Origin: Thiotrichales bacterium
GTDB taxonomy: Bacteria; Pseudomonadota; Gammaproteobacteria; Thiomicrospirales; Thiomicrospiraceae
Assembly: GCA_014763835.1 (NCBI GenBank)
Contig: JACXUQ010000025.1
Location: forward strand, 1 to 10,446
Direction of reading: 5' to 3'
DNA length: 10,446 nt
Part shown: positions 6,285 through 10,446 of the stretch, in pieces
Layout of the letters: every line of letters starts with the position of its first letter
How positions within the stretch are numbered: the stretch's first letter is position 1
Program-made: the position numbers and the translations under genes
Notes under the pieces: generated by a model
What the model was told of the DNA's origin: nothing
What the model saw: the letters and a program-made list of their open reading frames with translations, nothing else
Databases searched by the model: none

Positions 6285-6290
6285 CAGTTT
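6273..6290 (-). repeat. 18-bp repeat copy 2 (downstream of actP)
   Basis: ACCCGGCCTGTTCAGTTT on the plus strand is the exact reverse complement of 3584-3601. It lies in the actP 3' untranslated region, 50 nt past the stop codon and before the terminator. Confidence 0.75.
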
Positions 6291-6339
6291 TTTAAACACC
6301 CAACCTCACACAAATCGTAGATTGGATGTCTCTTGCCAC

Positions 6340-7995
6340 TTAGTGGCTAGAAGCGCCTTCCGCACCGATACCCGTTTGTGAACGGATGAACTGTGCTTCA
6401 AAGCCTTCTTTGTCTTCTTTAGCACGGGCTGATTTGTCCGTGATCGAGAAGAACCAAATACCCACAAACGCGATGATCACAGTGAACAGCGCCGGGAACT
6501 TGTAAGGAACGATCGCCTCGCCCATTTGCAGGATTTGCGTCCAAACAACAGGGCCAAGTACAACCATAACCACCGCAGAGATCAGACCCAACCAGCCACC
6601 GATCACCGCGCCGCGAGTCGTCATACCACTCCAGAACATGGACATAATCAATACCGGGAAGTTGGCCGATGCCGCAATCGTGAACGCCAAGGCCACAACG
6701 AACGCGATGTTTTGGTCTTTAAAGCCGATACCGAACAGGATCGCCAAACCGCCGATCACCAAAGTCGCCATTTTAGCAATCTTGGTTTCTTGTTCTTCAG
6801 TTGCATTCGGGTTGATGACGTTAGCATAGATGTCGTGTGACAATGCCGACGCACCCGCCAAGGTCAGACCGGACACCACCGCTAGGATTGTTGCAAACGC
6901 TACCGCAGAGATGAAGCCCAGGAAGAAGTCACCGCCAACCACATGAGACAAGTGGATTGCCGCCATGTTGTTACCGCCGATCAACTTCGTACCGTCCATG
7001 TATTCAGCCGACACCACCAATGCGATCGCACCGAAACCGATAATGAACGCCAGGATGTAGAAGTAACCGATGAAACCGGTGGCATAGAATACCGATTTAC
7101 GCGCTTCCTTAGCATCCGGAACCGTGAAGAATCGCATCAGGATATGTGGCAGACCAGCTGTACCGAACATCAAGGCAATACCCAGAGAGATCGCATTGAT
7201 CGGATCGGATACGAAACCGCCTGAATAGAGGATATCCATGTTGTTACCACGGTTTTCAACCGCTGTTTTGAACAGGGTTTCGAACGAGAAGCCCATTTGA
7301 TACATAACCGCAATCGCGATAAACGTCGAACCGGACAGCAACAAGACCGCTTTGATGATCTGTACCCAAGTCGTCGCCAACATACCGCCGAACGACACGT
7401 AAGCGATAATCAGCACGCCCACCAATACTACGGCATAGTTGAAGTCCAAACCGAACAACAATTCGATCAGTTTACCGGCACCAACCATCTGCGCGATCAG
7501 ATACAGGATAACGACTGCAACACCACCAAACGCCGCCAACACACGGATTGGCGTTTGCTTGAAACGGTAAGCCGCCACGTCGGCAAAGGTGTATTTACCC
7601 AGGTTACGCAGACGCTCTGACATCAGGAACAGGATGATCGGCCAGCCTACCAAGAAACCGATGGCAAAAATCAAACCATCGTAACCTTTCAGGTACACCA
7701 TCCCGGTAATACCCAGGAAAGACGCTGCTGACATATAGTCACCTGCAATTGCCAAACCGTTTTGTAAACCGGTAATCCCGCCGCCGGCTGCATAAAAGTC
7801 TTTAGCCGACTTGGTGCGCTGTGCCGCCCAGTAGGTAATGTACAAAGTACCCGCAACAAACAGAACAAACATGGCGATTGCCGACCAGTTTGTGACTTTC
7901 TCCGCCGGTGCCGCTACATCCACACCCGCAGAATAGACCATCGGCGCAACCGCCATGACTGCCAGGCCAAATAAGGCTTTCATCATCGTACCCAT
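6340..7995 (-). CDS. actP: Cation/acetate symporter ActP
   Basis: ActP is a sodium:solute symporter family (SSS) permease that takes up acetate and, in E. coli, glycolate. The product is 551 aa (E. coli 549) and colinear with it. It has an N-terminal signal-like segment (MKALFGLAVMAVAPMVYSAG) and then about 13 hydrophobic segments. Conserved blocks include DFYAAGGGITGLQNGLAIAG (66-85), GGMLATTWVQIIKAVLLL (203-220), TAGLPHILMRFFTVPDAKEA (279-298), SAVAFATILAVVSGLTLAGA (363-382) and the C-terminal FIRSQTG (537-543). The ATG at 7995 overlaps the yjcH TAA by one base (TAATG) and has AGAGG 7 nt upstream; ATGs four and five codons on are alternatives that fit the E. coli N-terminus better. It shares a promoter with yjcH and ends at the terminator 6223-6255. 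Together with the nearby acs it forms an acetate import and activation module. Confidence 0.97.
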   Translation of the reverse strand: MGTMMKALFGLAVMAVAPMVYSAGVDVAAPAEKVTNWSAIAMFVLFVAGTLYITYWAAQRTKSAKDFYAAGGGITGLQNGLAIAGDYMSAASFLGITGMVYLKGYDGLIFAIGFLVGWPIILFLMSERLRNLGKYTFADVAAYRFKQTPIRVLAAFGGVAVVILYLIAQMVGAGKLIELLFGLDFNYAVVLVGVLIIAYVSFGGMLATTWVQIIKAVLLLSGSTFIAIAVMYQMGFSFETLFKTAVENRGNNMDILYSGGFVSDPINAISLGIALMFGTAGLPHILMRFFTVPDAKEARKSVFYATGFIGYFYILAFIIGFGAIALVVSAEYMDGTKLIGGNNMAAIHLSHVVGGDFFLGFISAVAFATILAVVSGLTLAGASALSHDIYANVINPNATEEQETKIAKMATLVIGGLAILFGIGFKDQNIAFVVALAFTIAASANFPVLIMSMFWSGMTTRGAVIGGWLGLISAVVMVVLGPVVWTQILQMGEAIVPYKFPALFTVIIAFVGIWFFSITDKSARAKEDKEGFEAQFIRSQTGIGAEGASSH

Positions 7996-8300
7996 TATTC
8001 AACCTCTTTCTTGATTTGAGCCGTCAGCTCGTCAAAATCTGCGTTGGCTTTTTTAACGTAGTAGCCCGTCAACAAAAACGCAAAAATGATAATACCCACA
8101 CCCAACGGGAAACCGATGGAGATGTAATTACCCGCCACAATCGTCGTAAAGAAAGCCGGGTCAAACGCCAGCAACAGGATATAGCCGTAATATACAACCA
8201 ACATCGCAATCGAAAGCTTCCAAGCCAGGCTTGAACGTTCTCTCACGAGCTGATCATACTGTGGAAGACTTTTAATCTTCTCAATCTTAGTCTGATCCAA
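7995..8300 (-). CDS. yjcH: DUF485 inner-membrane protein (YjcH-like)
   Basis: This is a small two-helix membrane protein that accompanies ActP in many proteobacteria; its exact role is unknown. From the TTG at 8300 it is 101 aa. The N-terminal segment contains the conserved LPQYDQLVRERSSLAW, hydrophobic helices lie at about 25-45 and 60-82, and the YYVKKANADFDEL tail is conserved. I chose the TTG because a near-perfect GAGAGGAGA Shine-Dalgarno (8315-8307) is correctly spaced before it. The in-frame ATG at 8324 would add 8 residues encoded by the Shine-Dalgarno itself and has no ribosome site of its own. The gene overlaps actP by 1 nt, so the two are probably translated together. Confidence 0.9.
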   Translation of the reverse strand: MDQTKIEKIKSLPQYDQLVRERSSLAWKLSIAMLVVYYGYILLLAFDPAFFTTIVAGNYISIGFPLGVGIIIFAFLLTGYYVKKANADFDELTAQIKKEVE

Positions 8301-8306
8301 TGTGAT

Positions 8307-8315
8307 TCTCCTCTC
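8307..8315 (-). promoter_or_regulatory. Strong ribosome binding site that decides the yjcH start
   Basis: On the minus strand GAGAGGAGA lies six bases before the TTG at 8300. It is the strongest Shine-Dalgarno in the window. The alternative ATG at 8324 lies upstream of it and would be read through it. Confidence 0.75.
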
Positions 8316-8364
8316 AAAGGTCATATTTTTAGTAGTCTTTGCCGTAGGATCGGCAAACGTCCCT

Positions 8365-8394
8365 ATTATGTCGACTCCCCATGCAAACTTACAA
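8365..8394 (-). promoter_or_regulatory. Putative sigma70 promoter of yjcH-actP
   Basis: On the minus strand TTGTAA (8394-8389) and CATAAT (8370-8365) are separated by 18 nt. The -10 box matches five of six consensus positions and the -35 box four of six. The predicted start near 8358 leaves an untranslated leader of about 58 nt. The weak -35 and long spacer fit a promoter that needs an activator. Confidence 0.55.
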
Positions 8395-8405
8395 TAAGAA
8401 TTCTT

Positions 8406-8439
8406 TATCTAGCTTGAAATCCTGCTTCTAATCTAGATA
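8406..8439. promoter_or_regulatory. 7-bp dyad upstream of the yjcH-actP promoter (candidate activator site)
   Basis: TATCTAG (8406-8412) and CTAGATA (8433-8439) form an inverted repeat with a 20-nt spacer, centred about 64 bp upstream of the predicted start. This is a typical location for an activator. Acetate genes in related bacteria are often controlled by response regulators, but I cannot assign this dyad to one. Confidence 0.35.
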
Positions 8440-8492
8440 TAAATACTTATTAACATTTGTAAGGGAATGATCTAAGCCGCTACGCAAGCCAC

Positions 8493-8529
8493 AAAAAAAC
8501 CCGAACCAGCTATTGCCAATTCGGGTTTT
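8493..8529 (-). terminator. Intrinsic terminator of acs
   Basis: AAAACCCGAA (8496-8505) and TTCGGGTTTT (8520-8529) form a perfect 10-bp stem with a 14-nt loop. On the minus strand it is followed by seven T. It lies 24 nt after the acs stop and separates acs from yjcH-actP. Confidence 0.88.
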
Positions 8530-8552
8530 GCTATCAATCACTTAGAATCGAA

Positions 8553-10446
8553 TTATTTGTTTTGGAACTGCTCCAAAATCGTTGGATCTTCCAGTGTGGA
8601 AGTGTCCTGTGTGATCTCCTCACCTTTGGCGATAGTTCTCAACAAACGGCGCATAATCTTGCCTGAACGCGTTTTCGGCAGGTTGGTGCCAAAACGAATG
8701 TCGTCCGGTTTGGCAATCGGCCCAATCTCTTCCGACACCCAGTTGCGCAGCTCCTGCACCAGTGCATTACGCTCGTCACCCTGCGGAATATCCACGTTCA
8801 ATACCACAAACGCCGCAACCGCTTCACCTTTTACGTCATGCGGACGGCCCACCACTGCGGCTTCGGCAACTTTAGGATGCGACACCAACGCCGACTCGAT
8901 TTCCATCGTCCCCAAACGGTGACCGGAGACGTTCAATACATCGTCAACGCGACCCAGAATCCAGAAATAACCATCTGCATCCTTGTGCGCGCTGTCGCCC
9001 ACCACGTAGTAGTGTTGGTTTTTATCGCCCTTCAGCGGGAAATAGGTGTCTTTGTAACGCTGATCGTCACCCCAGATAGTGCGGATCATCGACGGCCACG
9101 GCTTTTTAATCACCAGCAGACCGCCATCGTTGTTTTGCAGCTCGTTACCTTCTTCATCCAGAATCGCGGCATCGATCCCCGGCAACGGCTGCGTGCAAGA
9201 ACCTGGTTTCAAAGGCGTGACCGGGAAAGGGGCGATCATATGCGCACCGGTTTCGGTCTGCCACCAGGTATCGATAATCGGGCAGCGGCTCTGGCCGATA
9301 ACCTCGTAATACCACATCCACGCTTCCGGGTTGATCGGCTCACCCACCGTTCCCAGAATGCGCAGTTTTGAAAGATCGTACTGACTAGGAAGGTCGGCAC
9401 CGAACTTCATCAACGCGCGGATAGCGGTTGGCGCGGTATAGAACACCGTTACGCCGTGATCCTGACAGACTTTCCAGAAACGGCCGGCATCCGGATAGGT
9501 CGGCACGCCTTCAAACATCACCATGGTCGCGCCAACTGAAAGCGGACCGTAAGCCACGTACGAGTGACCGGTAATCCAGCCTACGTCGGCCGTACACCAG
9601 AAAACGTCTTTATCGTTCAGGTCGAACATCCATTCGTTGGTCAGGTGAGCGTTCAGCAGATAACCGCCGGTGCTGTGCTGCACGCCTTTTGGCTTACCGG
9701 TTGAACCGGAGGTATACAACAGGAACAGCGGGTGTTCGGCATTGACCGGCACCGCATCATGATAATTGCTCATCCCCGCTTCGGCTTCCAGCCAGTCGAT
9801 ATCGCGGCCGGCTTTCATCGGCACGACATCATCGGTGCGCTGATAGACAATCACCTTTTTAACGTGCTCACAGCCGTGATCCAGGGCTTTATCCACCGCC
9901 GATTTCAATGGAATCGACTTGCCGCCGCGCTTTGACGCATTGGTGGTAATCACCAGTTTCGCGCCGGCATCCATAATACGGTCGCGCAAGGCTTCCGCCG
10001 AGAACCCGCCGAACACCACCGAGTGGATGGCGCCGATACGCGCACACGCCTGCATCGCAATCACCGCCTGCGGAATCATCGGCATATAGATAATGACGCG
10101 ATCGCCTTGTTCCACGCCTTGAGCGGTCAAAGTATTGGCAAAACGGCAAACCTGGTCGTGCAATTCTTTATAGGTGTAGTGCTCAACATCTCCTTGATCG
10201 CCTTCAAAAATGATGGCCAGCTTGTCGCTCTTGGTTGCCAGATGGCGATCAATACAGTTATAGGAAACGTTCAACTCGCCATCGCTGAACCATTTGTAAT
10301 GAGGGGCATTCGAATCGTCCAGACCAACCGTGAAAGGCGTGTTCCACACCAGCTTCTCTTTTGCTAATTTAGACCAGAAACCCACATAGTCGGCCGCGGC
10401 CTCCTCGCGCATGGATTTCAGTTTGCTTTCACTAATCGCTACAGAC
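8553..10446 (-). CDS. acs: Acetyl-CoA synthetase, 5' end beyond the window
   Basis: Acs activates acetate with ATP and CoA to acetyl-CoA through acetyl-AMP. The frame is open to the window edge (SVAISESKLKS precedes the internal Met at 10412), so the true start is outside; a start at 10412 would lose the normal N-terminal segment. Numbering from that Met, the P-loop YTSGSTGKPKG is at 233-243 and DTWWQTETG, including the Trp that limits acyl size, at 381-389. VGDSAHKDADGYFW carries the conserved Asp (D473), and the hinge and CoA-binding GRVDDVLNVSGHRLG is at 487-501. The catalytic PKTRSGKIMRR at 579-589 has Lys585, the residue known to be acetylated by Pat-type enzymes in relatives. All key residues are present. 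The GDS in place of the GDG I expect is a small deviation. The gene ends at terminator 8493-8529. Confidence 0.97.
   Translation of the reverse strand, partial: SVAISESKLKSMREEAAADYVGFWSKLAKEKLVWNTPFTVGLDDSNAPHYKWFSDGELNVSYNCIDRHLATKSDKLAIIFEGDQGDVEHYTYKELHDQVCRFANTLTAQGVEQGDRVIIYMPMIPQAVIAMQACARIGAIHSVVFGGFSAEALRDRIMDAGAKLVITTNASKRGGKSIPLKSAVDKALDHGCEHVKKVIVYQRTDDVVPMKAGRDIDWLEAEAGMSNYHDAVPVNAEHPLFLLYTSGSTGKPKGVQHSTGGYLLNAHLTNEWMFDLNDKDVFWCTADVGWITGHSYVAYGPLSVGATMVMFEGVPTYPDAGRFWKVCQDHGVTVFYTAPTAIRALMKFGADLPSQYDLSKLRILGTVGEPINPEAWMWYYEVIGQSRCPIIDTWWQTETGAHMIAPFPVTPLKPGSCTQPLPGIDAAILDEEGNELQNNDGGLLVIKKPWPSMIRTIWGDDQRYKDTYFPLKGDKNQHYYVVGDSAHKDADGYFWILGRVDDVLNVSGHRLGTMEIESALVSHPKVAEAAVVGRPHDVKGEAVAAFVVLNVDIPQGDERNALVQELRNWVSEEIGPIAKPDDIRFGTNLPKTRSGKIMRRLLRTIAKGEEITQDTSTLEDPTILEQFQNK

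Noticed and set aside
6256..6339. Promoter for the DUF294 gene in the actP 3' region
   Set aside because: TTGTGT, TTGGGT and TTGCGG occur, but none has a fair -10 box at 16-18 nt, and the actP terminator would lie in between.
10410..10412. ATG as the start of acs
   Set aside because: The same frame stays open to the window edge and the N-terminal segment normal for Acs would be missing, so the true start is outside.
1..10446. CRISPR arrays, rRNA, tRNA, prophage genes or a transposase
   Set aside because: No regularly spaced direct repeats, structural RNA signatures or mobile-element proteins are visible on either strand.

Overview
The window looks like part of a gammaproteobacterial chromosome of roughly 50% GC. 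The evidence is close family resemblance to the E. coli proteins (NusA of exactly 495 aa, RimP of 150 aa, ActP of 551 aa with the same C-terminal FIRSQTG motif) and the classic rimP-nusA-infB order. The genus cannot be fixed from the sequence; a marine or sulfur-oxidising gammaproteobacterium is only a guess. Every gene I accept lies on the minus strand, so transcription runs from high to low coordinates.

From right to left in transcription order: (1) acs, acetyl-CoA synthetase, cut at its 5' end by the window edge and closed by an intrinsic terminator at 8493-8529. (2) A two-gene unit of a DUF485 membrane protein (yjcH-like) and actP (acetate/glycolate symporter). It has a recognisable sigma70-type promoter, an upstream 7-bp dyad and a terminator at 6223-6255. 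(3) A translationally coupled pair, a cNMP-binding/CBS/DUF294 nucleotidyltransferase-like regulator and a DEDDh 3'-5' exonuclease. (4) A 225-bp gap with a near-consensus promoter, a structured stretch of about 100 nt and a perfect 12-bp terminator hairpin. (5) rimP, nusA and infB (cut at its 3' end), the ribosome-maturation, transcription-elongation and translation-initiation operon.

The two halves have different jobs. acs, yjcH and actP import and activate acetate, and the DUF294/exonuclease pair is a frequent but poorly understood neighbour of these genes. rimP-nusA-infB is core information processing.

The least ordinary items are in the spacers. A 271-bp, GC-rich, highly foldable element with 23-bp terminal inverted repeats (22 of 23 matching) sits directly after the rimP stop, inside the rimP-nusA transcript. 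It looks like a MITE-type non-autonomous element. Upstream of rimP, a TTGACA-N17-TAGAGT promoter with a perfect 15-bp palindrome in its spacer fires into a hairpin and terminator, so it encodes either a small RNA of about 100 nt or an attenuated leader for the operon. Finally, an 18-bp sequence occurs once on each side of the DUF294-exonuclease pair, in opposite orientations.
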